From NCBI GenBank assembly GCA_030678995.1, contig JAUXTQ010000011.1, positions 1-64,000 of the forward strand: 64,000 nt of DNA. The letters are read 5' to 3'. The DNA is from Caulobacter sp. GTDB lineage: Bacteria; Pseudomonadota; Alphaproteobacteria; Caulobacterales; Caulobacteraceae. Of this stretch, positions 26,327 to 34,489 are shown one piece after another; the stretch's first letter is position 1, and each line of letters starts with the position of its first letter. The position numbers and the translations under genes are program-made. The notes under the pieces were generated by a model that was given only the letters and a program-made list of their open reading frames with translations, was not told the origin of the DNA and made no database searches.

Positions 26327-26938
26327 TCACGCCTTGCGAGGATCCGGCGCATCCTCATCTTCGGTCGCGGGCAGATCCAGCGCGGAGCGCAGGCGACCGG
26401 CGTCCCGACGGTAGAGCATGCCGTAGGCGGCCGGGGCCAGAAGGTCGGCGCGCGGTTCGAATCCGGCGATGCGCTTGTTGAAACTGGTCTTGCCACAGCC
26501 GGGAACGAGACAATCGCGCTTTCCCTTCGGGCATTGGCTGAATGAACAGAGCCGGCCGAGGTAGCGGTCGCTTTCGGGCTCGAACAGGAACACGTCCAGC
26601 TGGTGGTTCGCGACACTCATCCCGACGCCCGCCTCGAACGCCCGCCGCAAGGCCAGGGCGGCTGCCCGCCGCAGGTCGCCAAGGCGCCGCTGCGAGTCGA
26701 TCCACAGCGCCAGGTCGAGGTCGCCACACTCGTGCCAGATCTCGATTCCCTCGCGGCGGAAATCACTGAACCGCGGGACTTCCTTCCACAACGGTCTGGC
26801 CACCGAGCCGATCACCGCTATCGCCAGGACCTCCGGGAAGGTCATCCAGGCCTCCGCGACGATGTCGGCCGCCAACCGGAACTGCCGCTGGCGCTCCAGC
26901 TGGTAGCGGTTCTGTTCCTCGATTTCCGCGCGCCGCAT
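26327..26938 (-). CDS. nucleotidyltransferase-like protein, last gene of the SWIM operon
   Basis: A 203-residue protein. AVIGSVARPLW near residue 42, followed by CGDLDLALWID, looks like the GS...DxD active site of minimal nucleotidyltransferases. A later Cys-rich stretch (CSFSQCPKGKRDCLVPGCGK) has four cysteines that could bind zinc. I do not recognise a named family. It starts four bases after the SWIM gene stop and so belongs to the four-gene operon beginning at 30438. The nucleotidyl-transfer role is inferred from the motif. Confidence 0.6.
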   Translation of the reverse strand: MRRAEIEEQNRYQLERQRQFRLAADIVAEAWMTFPEVLAIAVIGSVARPLWKEVPRFSDFRREGIEIWHECGDLDLALWIDSQRRLGDLRRAAALALRRAFEAGVGMSVANHQLDVFLFEPESDRYLGRLCSFSQCPKGKRDCLVPGCGKTSFNKRIAGFEPRADLLAPAAYGMLYRRDAGRLRSALDLPATEDEDAPDPRKA

Positions 26939-26942
26939 GATC

Positions 26943-28625
26943 TCAAGCCAGCCGTTTCATGAAGTTGCGCTTGCGGCTGAAGCGCGCCTTCAGCGCCTCG
27001 ACATGGCTCGCCTGATCATCCGCGCTTCGCAATGTCGCCAGATGCCCCAGGAGCTTAATCGCCGCCTTGTAGGCTTGGTCGCCGCCGCCATCGACGAGCT
27101 GATCGATCCGCTCGGTGTAGACGTCTATCGCCTGGCGCGGATGTGTCGCCTCGCTCGCCCGGGCGAGATCCTCCCGTGCGGTCATGGAGGCGCCGTTCTG
27201 GCCCACCGCTAGCCAGGCCGCGTCGAAGGCGCCGTCAAGGGCCAGGATTTCCACGACCAGGTCGCCGGGATGGCGCCAGTTGATCGACTGCCCCCCGTTG
27301 ATCCACACCCGCAGCTGTTCGATCGCCCGCTCACGCGCCGTCTCCCCGGCCAGCTCGCGAAGCCGCTGGTAGAGTTCAAGGCTGGGCGCTTTCTCGAAGG
27401 CCCGCCAGAGGGCCGCTTCCGCGTCATCGACTCGCCCGGCCTTCACCAGAAGCGCCGCGGCGAAGGTGACAAGCCGCGCGTCCGGACGCGCGTCCTCGAA
27501 CACCCACAGGCCGTCCTCGGCGTAACGAAGCGCCTGCGCCTCGCGGCCTTGCGCCAGGCAGAATTCGGCCAGTTTCAGGTAGCGCCACGGCGAGGACAGA
27601 TCTTCGGCGCGCAAGGCTATGCGGGCGTCAATGTCCCCGTCGCGGTCGGCGAAGAAATCCAGGATGCCTATCAGCCGCTCATGGCCGCCATCGACCAGAT
27701 AGGTGTTCGGCGCTGCCCGCGAGCGCGGCGGCAGCTTTGCCCAAGCTTCAGCGGCCAGGCGGCGATATTCGGCGAGTCCTGGCTCGCCAAGCACCTCCCC
27801 ATACCGCCAGACAGCGCCATGAAAGGTATCGTAGTCGCCTTTCATTTCGCGGACGAACAGCTGGCGAGCCAGCCGGATCGGCTCGGGCCGCGCCGCGCCG
27901 GCCGCCGCGAGGTGGATGGCGCCGGCGCGCTCCAGGAGGCCACCGCAATAGCCATCGGAATCATCGATCGCCGGAATCGCCGCCTCGATCCGGTCAATCG
28001 CCCGCTCCGCCAGCCCAAGGGCCAGAGCGGCGTGACCGGCCGAGATCAGTTCGGTGATCCCGTCGAGGGCATCGTCAACGCCGCCGGCCCATGCCGGCGC
28101 CCGGCGGTAGTCGATGAAACCCCGTGCGCGCGTCGCGCCGTCGATGGATTTTCGCAGGCCCTCCACAAGCGACCTTGGGTCGGCGGACGCCATCGTGGCG
28201 GCCATGTCGAGCCTGCGAAACAGGGCCGCGTCCCGTGCGGCCAGATCAGTGACCATCTCCACGAGGGCCTCGAGCCCGCGCTGCATCAGGTGGTCGCGAA
28301 TGCGCGAGAGCGCGCCGACGCCCTCGGTATTTCCCTCGCCGGACACAGCGTTCGCGGCCAGCGCCGTGGCCACCATATGTTTGCAGAAGCCCCGGTCCTC
28401 GAAGGCCGGGCATGAGCATGCGCCGCCAATCGCGTCGCCAAATCCCGTGAGCTCGGTTTGATAGTCCTCCGTTCCAGCGACCTGCGCCAGAACGCGACCG
28501 GGCTCGACGGCCAGGAGTTCGACCTGGCCGTCGCGGTGATAGACTTGACCTCGCGCGAAGACCTTTTCGCCCGCGAGGGCGCGCAGGGCTTCCAGGTCAA
28601 AGCGGGTCCGGGCGGCGGCGTTCAT
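26943..28625 (-). CDS. SWIM zinc finger protein
   Basis: A 560-residue cytosolic protein. Residues 1-60 resemble the domain before SWIM fingers (ALRALAGEKVFARGQVYHRDG); the finger CSCPAFEDRGFCKH lies near residue 70 (C-x-C-x8-C-x-H), followed by a long helical, TPR-like C-terminal region. SWIM proteins bind DNA or proteins. Start at 28625 overlaps the DUF3024-like stop by four bases; the longer upstream frame only shadows that gene. Confidence 0.85.
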   Translation of the reverse strand: MNAAARTRFDLEALRALAGEKVFARGQVYHRDGQVELLAVEPGRVLAQVAGTEDYQTELTGFGDAIGGACSCPAFEDRGFCKHMVATALAANAVSGEGNTEGVGALSRIRDHLMQRGLEALVEMVTDLAARDAALFRRLDMAATMASADPRSLVEGLRKSIDGATRARGFIDYRRAPAWAGGVDDALDGITELISAGHAALALGLAERAIDRIEAAIPAIDDSDGYCGGLLERAGAIHLAAAGAARPEPIRLARQLFVREMKGDYDTFHGAVWRYGEVLGEPGLAEYRRLAAEAWAKLPPRSRAAPNTYLVDGGHERLIGILDFFADRDGDIDARIALRAEDLSSPWRYLKLAEFCLAQGREAQALRYAEDGLWVFEDARPDARLVTFAAALLVKAGRVDDAEAALWRAFEKAPSLELYQRLRELAGETARERAIEQLRVWINGGQSINWRHPGDLVVEILALDGAFDAAWLAVGQNGASMTAREDLARASEATHPRQAIDVYTERIDQLVDGGGDQAYKAAIKLLGHLATLRSADDQASHVEALKARFSRKRNFMKRLA

Positions 28626-29038
28626 AGGTGCGGTTGCAGCAGCCCGTCGGTCTCGATGAGGTGCAAGGCTTGCTCCAGCGTCACCGACGCATGCCGGGGC
28701 CACCACTGCCCGGTATGCCGGCGCCAAAGAACGTTGAACCGAGTCTCCGCCGGACAGTCTTCCAGATGGTCGAGACGGGTGAAGGGCGCATTGAATTCCT
28801 CGCCGAGGTTTTCCGGGAAGCCGGAGCGATAGCGAACGATGAAGCTGTATTTGCTCCCCCGCCACTTGCCGAGAATATCCACCGGATAGTTGAACTGCGT
28901 CGGGCGGACGTCCGGCAGGAATTTGGGCTTCAGAATCTCGGCGATGAAGCGCTCGCATGAGGCGGTGACGACGGCCAGCGAAACGGAGCGTTGGCCGTGC
29001 GTCGCAGACTCTTCCTGTCGATCCGCCTTGAAGGTCAT
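28622..29038 (-). CDS. DUF3024-like protein
   Basis: A 138-residue soluble protein. The C-terminal half (FTRLDHLEDCPAETRFNVLW, then RRHTGQWW) resembles DUF3024, small proteins of unknown function often found alone or near DNA-linked genes. Both ends overlap neighbours by four bases (peptidase upstream, SWIM protein downstream), so translation is coupled. Function unknown. Confidence 0.6.
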   Translation of the reverse strand: MTFKADRQEESATHGQRSVSLAVVTASCERFIAEILKPKFLPDVRPTQFNYPVDILGKWRGSKYSFIVRYRSGFPENLGEEFNAPFTRLDHLEDCPAETRFNVLWRRHTGQWWPRHASVTLEQALHLIETDGLLQPHL

Positions 29039-30438
29039 TTCAACGTCAGCTTCCCGTTTGAGCGTTGAAACGGCACGCCGCTGCGCTTGAGCAGCCGCTC
29101 CAGGACGGCGACAGGGTCAGACGCGCCCTGATCCAGCAATTGCTCGACATCTCGCCGGACACTCGCATCGCCCGCGAGCGCGGACAACCCGGCCAGCCAT
29201 TCTTCCCGGGTCAGGACCTCGTCGGCGCGATTGGCGTCGATGAGGGGCCTGAGGACATCGAACCAGTCTCCGCCAGTCCGTTGCTTCTGGAAGCCTTCCG
29301 CCACCATCGCGAACACGGCGCCGCACGCATAGTAGGCCCGCAGTTCGCCCCGCTCATGCGCTGTGCTCACCGGCTTATCCGCCAGCGTGACGCAGTCATC
29401 GACTTCCCTCTGCAGTTCCTGTCGCGCCTCATAGGCGGGGTCCAACGCCTGCAGCGCCCGAATGGCCATCAGATCCGCCCCGCCCTCGGTGATCCACGCG
29501 TCCCTGCGCGTTTCATAGCGAACGACCTGGCCCAGCCAGAAGTGGGCCCCTTCGTGACCGATGAACCACCTCGCCTGGTCACGGAGCTCGGGCGAAGACT
29601 CCACGACGCCGTCGCCCTCGAAGGCCATCACGATCAGTCCGTCGAGGACGCTGCCGCCCATGCTTCGCCTTCCTTTGGCAGGCCCGTTCCAGCTCACCAT
29701 GATGGTGGGTCTGTCGCGGGGGCCCGCCCCCAGACGCGCCGCGTAGTAGTCAACGACCTTCGGCGCGAAGTCGTTGATCTCGGCGCCTATCCACGCGGGT
29801 AGCCGCGGATCCATGACGGTCGCCAGGCGAGGCGTTTCGATCAGCGGGATCCCACCAAACAGCACGTAGGATGCCGCCGCGATATCGGTGGGATCCTTGC
29901 GCCGTTTCCCCCGGAAAAGGACCGGACCGGCGCGATCCCGCCAGGTCACCCGCGAGGCTTCGCCTTCGAGCCCGGAACCGCCGTCCGTCGTATTCAGGGC
30001 CGCGTCGGCCGAAGACAGGGGGAAGACGTCGAAGTGGTCCGTGAAGAGGGCGACCGATCCGTCGGTGAACACAAGGTTCGGATAGTCGGCCTCGAGGTTG
30101 TCGGCGGCCGGCCGCATCGTGACACGGACGGTTCTGGGAACCGTGCCGCCATTCACCGTGCGCAGGATGTCGATTTCACCTTGCCGTTCGAGCACGACGC
30201 CCGGCGTTTCCACCGTCCACCGGGCAAGCCGCCAGGGCTGCCGGTCGGACCGGCGAAGGGCGGACCGGCGAAAGCCCCAGACCGGCGAATCCCGATCAAA
30301 AGTGAATTCGGCGCTCCACGCTTCGCCGTCACGCGTGACGAGAACGGCCGGGCGCGCGGACTCTTCCGCGTCCGGCGCGTAGGTTGCGCAGGCAGCCAAC
30401 AAGACGGCCGCACCCGCGGCGATAGCGAGTAGACGCAT
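29035..30438 (-). CDS. lipoprotein with M1-like (gluzincin) metallopeptidase domain
   Basis: A 467-residue secreted lipoprotein: signal peptide with lipobox LAAC (Cys17). A zinc site HEGAH (HExxH) near residue 295 is followed about 20 residues later by WITEGGADLMA, whose Glu fits the third ligand of the M1/gluzincin clan. The N-terminal half is beta-rich. ATG 30438 has AGGGGGAG five bases upstream. It leads the operon with DUF3024-like, SWIM and nucleotidyltransferase-like genes; the last two are cytosolic, which makes the grouping odd. Confidence 0.75.
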   Translation of the reverse strand: MRLLAIAAGAAVLLAACATYAPDAEESARPAVLVTRDGEAWSAEFTFDRDSPVWGFRRSALRRSDRQPWRLARWTVETPGVVLERQGEIDILRTVNGGTVPRTVRVTMRPAADNLEADYPNLVFTDGSVALFTDHFDVFPLSSADAALNTTDGGSGLEGEASRVTWRDRAGPVLFRGKRRKDPTDIAAASYVLFGGIPLIETPRLATVMDPRLPAWIGAEINDFAPKVVDYYAARLGAGPRDRPTIMVSWNGPAKGRRSMGGSVLDGLIVMAFEGDGVVESSPELRDQARWFIGHEGAHFWLGQVVRYETRRDAWITEGGADLMAIRALQALDPAYEARQELQREVDDCVTLADKPVSTAHERGELRAYYACGAVFAMVAEGFQKQRTGGDWFDVLRPLIDANRADEVLTREEWLAGLSALAGDASVRRDVEQLLDQGASDPVAVLERLLKRSGVPFQRSNGKLTLK

Positions 30439-30699
30439 TGGAACTCCCCCTCGCGACATGGCTACCCCTGCCCAAAGCCACATGTCAGCTTAACCTTGAG
30501 TCACGATGCGCCGCGTATGGCCGGCGAGGCTGAATGGGTGAGGCCGTTGGGCGCCAGGAGAGGGCGTTGGCCCCTCGCCATCAACCAGACGTTCGCATCC
30601 AGCGGCGGATGTCGACGTCTGGATAGAATGTGCTCGACCCTTGCGCCTTGATCTTGCCCGGCGGCGGCGGTCGAGGAATGGCCCGTTCCGACCTGGTGG

Positions 30700-31086
30700 C
30701 TAAAGCCGATCGAGCGCCGCCCTCAGCTTCTCGCCAACAACGGCGGCCTGGGCCTTCAGAGCGGGATTATCGATGGACTGCATGGAGGCGGCGGGGTCGA
30801 TGGCGGCGACTTCCACCAGGCCATCGTCGGCTTCCTGAACGATGACATTGCAGGGCAGCATCAGACCGACCTTGTCCTCCAGCAAAAGGGCCTCATGGGC
30901 CAGGGCAGGGTTGCAGGCGCCGAGGATCAGGTAGGGGCGGAACTCGACGCCTATCTTGGTCTTGAGCGTCTGGCGGATATCGATTTCGCTGATGACGCCA
31001 AAGCCTTCGTGGGCGAGTGCGGCCTTCACCTTGACGACGGCGTCATCGAAAGGCGCGTCGAGCGTCTTCGAGAAATAGTAGCTCAT
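30700..31086 (-). CDS. DUF302 domain protein
   Basis: A 128-residue soluble protein of the DUF302 family, whose fold is known but function is not. Characteristic are SKTLDAPFDDAVVKVKAALA at the start, FGVISEIDI, and the block LGACNPALAHEALLLEDKVGLMLPCNVIV. DUF302 genes often accompany copper, sulfur or low-oxygen stress genes. It lies 34 bases after the Spy-like gene and is probably in its transcript, under the box at 31760. Confidence 0.88.
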   Translation of the reverse strand: MSYYFSKTLDAPFDDAVVKVKAALAHEGFGVISEIDIRQTLKTKIGVEFRPYLILGACNPALAHEALLLEDKVGLMLPCNVIVQEADDGLVEVAAIDPAASMQSIDNPALKAQAAVVGEKLRAALDRL

Positions 31087-31120
31087 GGCGGGTCCGATCA
31101 GCTGAGACGAGTCGGAAAAT

Positions 31121-31687
31121 CTAGTGCGCCATCCCGCTGCAAAGGCTCTTGTCGGCCATCGCCCGCTGCTCGGGGGTCAGAACGCGATAGAGGCCCGAGA
31201 CCGCCGCACGGACCTTCTGGAGCGCCTTCAGATGTTCCTTCATCATCGACTCATGATGCGCGAGGCGTTCCGGGAGCGGCTTGGACATCATCATCGCCAT
31301 CATGCCGTCGCCGCCCATCATGCCCGGCCTGTCGCCCGGCTTCATCGGCATGGGCATGGTCATGCCGGCGGGCATGGGGTGCGCATCCGTTCTCACGGTC
31401 GCCGCGAAGGCGTTCCAGGCCCTGAGTTGCCTGTCGGTGATGTTGAGCTCAGCCTTCAGACTGGACAGACGCTGGTCGGACAAGCCCATGCAGTGCATCG
31501 GCCCCATGTCCATCATCCCGCGCATGGCCATCATGCCGCCCTTTGCGGCGGGCGCAGCCGGTGCGGCGGGCGCTGCCGCCTGATCGGCAGGCGGGCCGTG
31601 ATCATGGGGCGGCGAGGGCTGTTCAGCCGCGTAGGCCGAGGTGGCCAACCCGAGGGCGGCGGCGAGCAGCAGGGGCTTGAATGGCAT
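31121..31687 (-). CDS. Spy/CpxP-like LTXXQ periplasmic protein, Met/His-rich
   Basis: A 188-residue periplasmic protein: signal peptide ending AYAA near residue 20, then a Pro/Ala linker and a Met-dense stretch (MMAMRGMMDMGPMHCMG), a second (MPMPMKPGDRPGMM), and the C-terminal LTPEQRAMADKSL motif. LTXXQ proteins of the Spy/CpxP group are periplasmic chaperones or metal sensors; the Met/His richness suggests copper or other soft-metal binding. ATG 31687 places the signal peptide at the very start; the frame is open 18 codons further. A FixK-type box lies 73 bases upstream. Confidence 0.82.
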   Translation of the reverse strand: MPFKPLLLAAALGLATSAYAAEQPSPPHDHGPPADQAAAPAAPAAPAAKGGMMAMRGMMDMGPMHCMGLSDQRLSSLKAELNITDRQLRAWNAFAATVRTDAHPMPAGMTMPMPMKPGDRPGMMGGDGMMAMMMSKPLPERLAHHESMMKEHLKALQKVRAAVSGLYRVLTPEQRAMADKSLCSGMAH

Positions 31688-31759
31688 GGACACGACGTTC
31701 GGCTTTCTGGACCAGGCTGTTCCAATCAGCGGAGTGTTCACCGACCTGCGCCTGCATCC

Positions 31760-31773
31760 TTGATCTGTCGCAA
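31760..31773 (-). promoter_or_regulatory. FNR/FixK-type box upstream of the Spy-like gene
   Basis: On the minus strand TTGCG-ACAG-ATCAA, the same half-site variant as at 10643. Centre 80 bases before the Spy-like start. Confidence 0.55.
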
Positions 31774-32608
31774 ACTCCGCTCCGGCCAGAACGTTCCGGT
31801 CTGGAGGCGGGACAGGTGGTTTCTGATCGTTTGACTGTCAGATCACCGGCCCATGAGGCGTTGCCGATGCGGGCTTTCGAGCAAACGGATCACTCGCCCG
31901 GGAGCGGAGGTTCTGAACGTCGGCGATGAGTTCAGGCGCGAACTTGACGGGACCATCCTGTTGGATAGTTTTGCGCAACCACGATCCCGCCGACGGCTGC
32001 GGGTCCGCGCCGATCTGCGCAACCACGATAGGGTCAACCTGGTCGTCAACGAAACTCCGAACCGGAGGTCGCATCCGCGCGGGCCGCCGCCCCTCATTCC
32101 CACTCGATTACTTGAATGTCCGCAACATTTTGTTTTTGCTAGCAATTTTCATGAGCATCACACTCTACACCGACCCACAAGCCGACAAAATACTGAGGTA
32201 TTGATTTAGTTGATGAATATGGCTTGTATAAAATTTGCGTGATGGCGCTATCTTTCGAGACCTATTTCGAGGGTCAAGCCTATTGAAGGCCAAATCCGGG
32301 ATCGGAGTTACTCGATAGTTCAGGACGGATATTACCGCAGAATATCCTGACGTCGCCCCTCCGCAACCTGATCAACAATTCGCCTCTCTCATCATCGTCC
32401 GCTTGGCCGGTTCCCGAAAGCGCTGAAGGCGAGGGTCGTGTGTAGTGGCGCGGCATGGCGCCGGCCTCCGTGCGACTGCCCGCACTAGCTGGGGACATTC
32501 GCGAATCGGCGCTGTGACAGCGATGCTGCCGCCTTTCAAGCGCTTTGACTTGTATCCCGAGAAGCAGGCCCTTCGCCCTGCCTACGCCCGCCGGTCCGCA
32601 GCGCTCGC
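31774..32608. other. gene-free stretch with an AT-rich patch
   Basis: About 830 bases without a convincing gene. Several short open frames exist on both strands (for example 31926-32204 plus and 31838-32074 minus), none recognisable. Bases about 32125-32260 are strikingly AT-rich for this genome, and ggatatt/aatatcc at 32327-32347 form a spaced inverted repeat. The stretch precedes the antitoxin gene and looks like degraded or foreign DNA. Confidence 0.5.
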
Positions 32609-32644
32609 TTGTAGGATGTCAGAAACAGAACTATTTTTCTGACA
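32609..32644 (+). promoter_or_regulatory. promoter and inverted-repeat operator of the AbiEi-like gene
   Basis: TTGTAG (32609-32614) and TATTTT (32632-32637) are 17 bases apart, a plausible -35/-10 pair. Overlapping them, tgtcagaaa (32617-32625) and tttctgaca (32636-32644) form a perfect 9-bp inverted repeat with a 10-base spacer, ending ten bases before the ATG. AbiEi antitoxins are known to repress their own promoters through such repeats. Confidence 0.65.
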
Positions 32645-32654
32645 CAGAAGAACC

Positions 32655-33248
32655 ATGCAAGTCCTCGCCGAACAGATCATGGAGCGCGCCAGGGCGCTCC
32701 CCGAAGGGACGCCGATCGCGGCCAAGGCGCTGTTGCACCTGGGCAGCCGCGCCGCCGTGGATCAGGCATTGTCGCGCCTTGTCCGCCGAGACAGACTCCT
32801 TCGCGCCGGACGGGGTCTCTATGTCCGTCTGGTAGAAAGCCGCTTCGGCGTACGGACCCCTGCGGTCGAAAAGGTCGTGCGGGCCGTCGGCGAGCAGCGC
32901 GGAGAGGTCGCCGCCTCCAGCGGCGCGGCGGCGGCGAACGCCCTCGGCCTGACAACCCAGACGCCCATCCGAACAGTCTATCTGACCAGCGGGCCGAACC
33001 GAACGCTCAGCCTCGGCAAGCAGACCGTCGAGTTCAGGCATGCACCCGCCTGGCAACTCTTGCTGGCCGATCGCCCGGCCGGCGAGGCCATCCGCGCCCT
33101 GGCCTGGCTGGGCCCCGAGAAGGCCGGGACGGCGCTCGCCCTCCTCAAGCGGAAGCTGGGGCCTTCGGCGTTTGGCGAACTGGTCTCGGTGGGCCCGCGC
33201 CTGCCGACCTGGCTGGCCCGCTCCGTCAGTCAGGCGGCACACGCCTGA
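32655..33248 (+). CDS. DUF6088 / AbiEi-type antitoxin, apparently orphan
   Basis: A 197-residue protein. The N-terminal winged helix (RARALPEGTPIAAKALLHLG, then SRLVRRDRLLRAGRGLYV) and the C-terminal domain (VEKVVRAVGEQRGEVAASSG, RTVYLTSGPNRTLSLGK) match DUF6088 proteins, antitoxins of type IV AbiE systems. The partner AbiEii nucleotidyltransferase normally follows directly; here only a 39-codon remnant does. Promoter and palindromic operator sit just upstream. Confidence 0.8.
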   Translation: MQVLAEQIMERARALPEGTPIAAKALLHLGSRAAVDQALSRLVRRDRLLRAGRGLYVRLVESRFGVRTPAVEKVVRAVGEQRGEVAASSGAAAANALGLTTQTPIRTVYLTSGPNRTLSLGKQTVEFRHAPAWQLLLADRPAGEAIRALAWLGPEKAGTALALLKRKLGPSAFGELVSVGPRLPTWLARSVSQAAHA

Positions 33249-33365
33249 GGCATTCTCAGGCTGTCGGACCAGGACCACTTTGCGGTCCAGGATGTGATTA
33301 GGGTGCCTGACATCGCCAACGATTTCGCGCGCCTGAGAATGGCGCTCGCCGAGCGTTTCGCCTGA
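33249..33365 (+). pseudogene. possible C-terminal remnant of an AbiEii-like toxin gene
   Basis: Directly after the antitoxin stop and in the same frame, 38 codons end in VPDIANDFARLRMALAERFA then TGA. The end resembles the C-terminal helix seen in AbiEii-type nucleotidyltransferases, but the match is short. No start codon or catalytic part is present. The following 235 bases up to hsp20 contain nothing I recognise. Confidence 0.3.
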
Positions 33366-33600
33366 CGCAGGCCCTGGCGGTCGCGGAAAAGAAGCCCAGC
33401 CTTCGATTGGCAACAGCGAGTTTCTCACCGGTCCCGGCGAGCAACCTTCCCGCCCACGGCAAACGCACGTGCGGTCATGCCGATTTGGCCGGACGTGCGA
33501 CCAACCGCGCATCTTGGTTCGGGTGGACAGCACGGACGAGAGCGAACCGCCGAGCGCCACGAAAGCCACAGCGCGCGACAGTCCGACCTCCTGGCAGAGG

Positions 33601-34071
33601 CTATTTCGCAGACTGGATTTCGATGGTCTTGGCGACGGCGGTTCCGTCCTTGGGCGCCAGAATCTTCAGCACGCCCTCGGCCATGGTCGCCTTGATCTTG
33701 TCGGCATCGACGCTGCGCGGCAGGGTGATCGAGCGCGAGAAGGCGCCGTAGCTGCGTTCGGAGAGGCGGTAGTTGTCCTCCTTGACCTCCTTCTCGGCCT
33801 TCTTTTCCCCGCTGACGGTCAGGACATCGTCGTCGATGTCGATCTTCACGTCGTCCCGGGTCATGCCCGGCAGTTCGACCGTCAGTTCGACGGCGTCGCG
33901 GCTCTCCTGAATTTCCATCCGGGGCGAGAGCTCAAGTTCCGTGAAGTCTTCCCAGCCGGCGGCGAGCTGGTCGAATAGACGGTTGAATTCACGCTGCACG
34001 GGCGCGAACGCATGGGTCGCCGAGCGTTGCAGACTGGGCAGGAACTGCTTGGAGTGCGGGTGGGCGGTCAT
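33601..34071 (-). CDS. Hsp20/alpha-crystallin small heat shock protein
   Basis: A 156-residue ATP-independent holdase. The alpha-crystallin domain spans about residues 45-145: RMEIQESRDAVELTVELPGM, DDVLTVSGEKKAEKE, YGAFSRSITLPRSVDADKI, then GVLKILAPK. An N-terminal arm with FDQLAAGWEDF precedes it; the final IEIQ resembles the I-x-I/V tail. ATG 34071 follows AAGGAG by six bases; the longer frame from 34170 crosses the FixK box and is not protein-like. Confidence 0.94.
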   Translation of the reverse strand: MTAHPHSKQFLPSLQRSATHAFAPVQREFNRLFDQLAAGWEDFTELELSPRMEIQESRDAVELTVELPGMTRDDVKIDIDDDVLTVSGEKKAEKEVKEDNYRLSERSYGAFSRSITLPRSVDADKIKATMAEGVLKILAPKDGTAVAKTIEIQSAK

Positions 34072-34134
34072 TCGGTGCTCCTTGGGCGCAGGATGATCCT
34101 GGAGGTCATTCAATCCAACGATCGCCTGGCGGCG

Positions 34135-34148
34135 TTGACGCAGGTCAA
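34135..34148 (-). promoter_or_regulatory. FNR/FixK-type box upstream of hsp20
   Basis: TTGAC-GCAG-GTCAA, a perfect palindrome at its arms; centre 70 bases before the hsp20 ATG. Confidence 0.65.
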
Positions 34149-34268
34149 GTTCAGCAATTTCGGCCGACATCTTCGAAGCGAGTCCAGTCTGGCCGCGAGC
34201 AGGGACACGGCGGCGCGGGCCTGCCGGTGGTCTGGGCCATGCGTCTCGGGCAGTTGGGCCGAACGGAC

Positions 34269-34282
34269 TTGATCAGGCTCAA
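34269..34282 (+). promoter_or_regulatory. FNR/FixK-type box in the hsp20-acsA gap
   Basis: TTGAT-CAGG-CTCAA, nine of ten positions. It is followed by TGCCGCG, as is the box at 61577, suggesting plus-strand orientation toward acsA. Its centre is 214 bases before the acsA start, farther than the other boxes; the 200 bases between show no other recognisable feature. Confidence 0.6.
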
Positions 34283-34489
34283 TGCCGCGTCGGGCGAGAA
34301 GCTCACTTTTCCAGTGGAGATTCACCGGTCCGGTACAATGAACCTGTCAGCCAATCCGAATATGGTCTCCCCAGTGATCACCCGGCTTAGGCTCCGCGCG
34401 CCGGTCGGCGTAGTCGTCCTGAAGAGCGCGGCCAGCATCGCCGGAGCGGTTCGAAACGGCGGCGGCCTCCGGAATGGGGCGGATTGAAG

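Noticed and set aside
26327-26938. The nucleotidyltransferase-like gene as the missing AbiEii toxin of the antitoxin at 32655
   Set aside because: It belongs to a different coupled operon 6 kb away, is shorter than AbiEii, and lacks the typical N-terminal KGG-T motif of that family.
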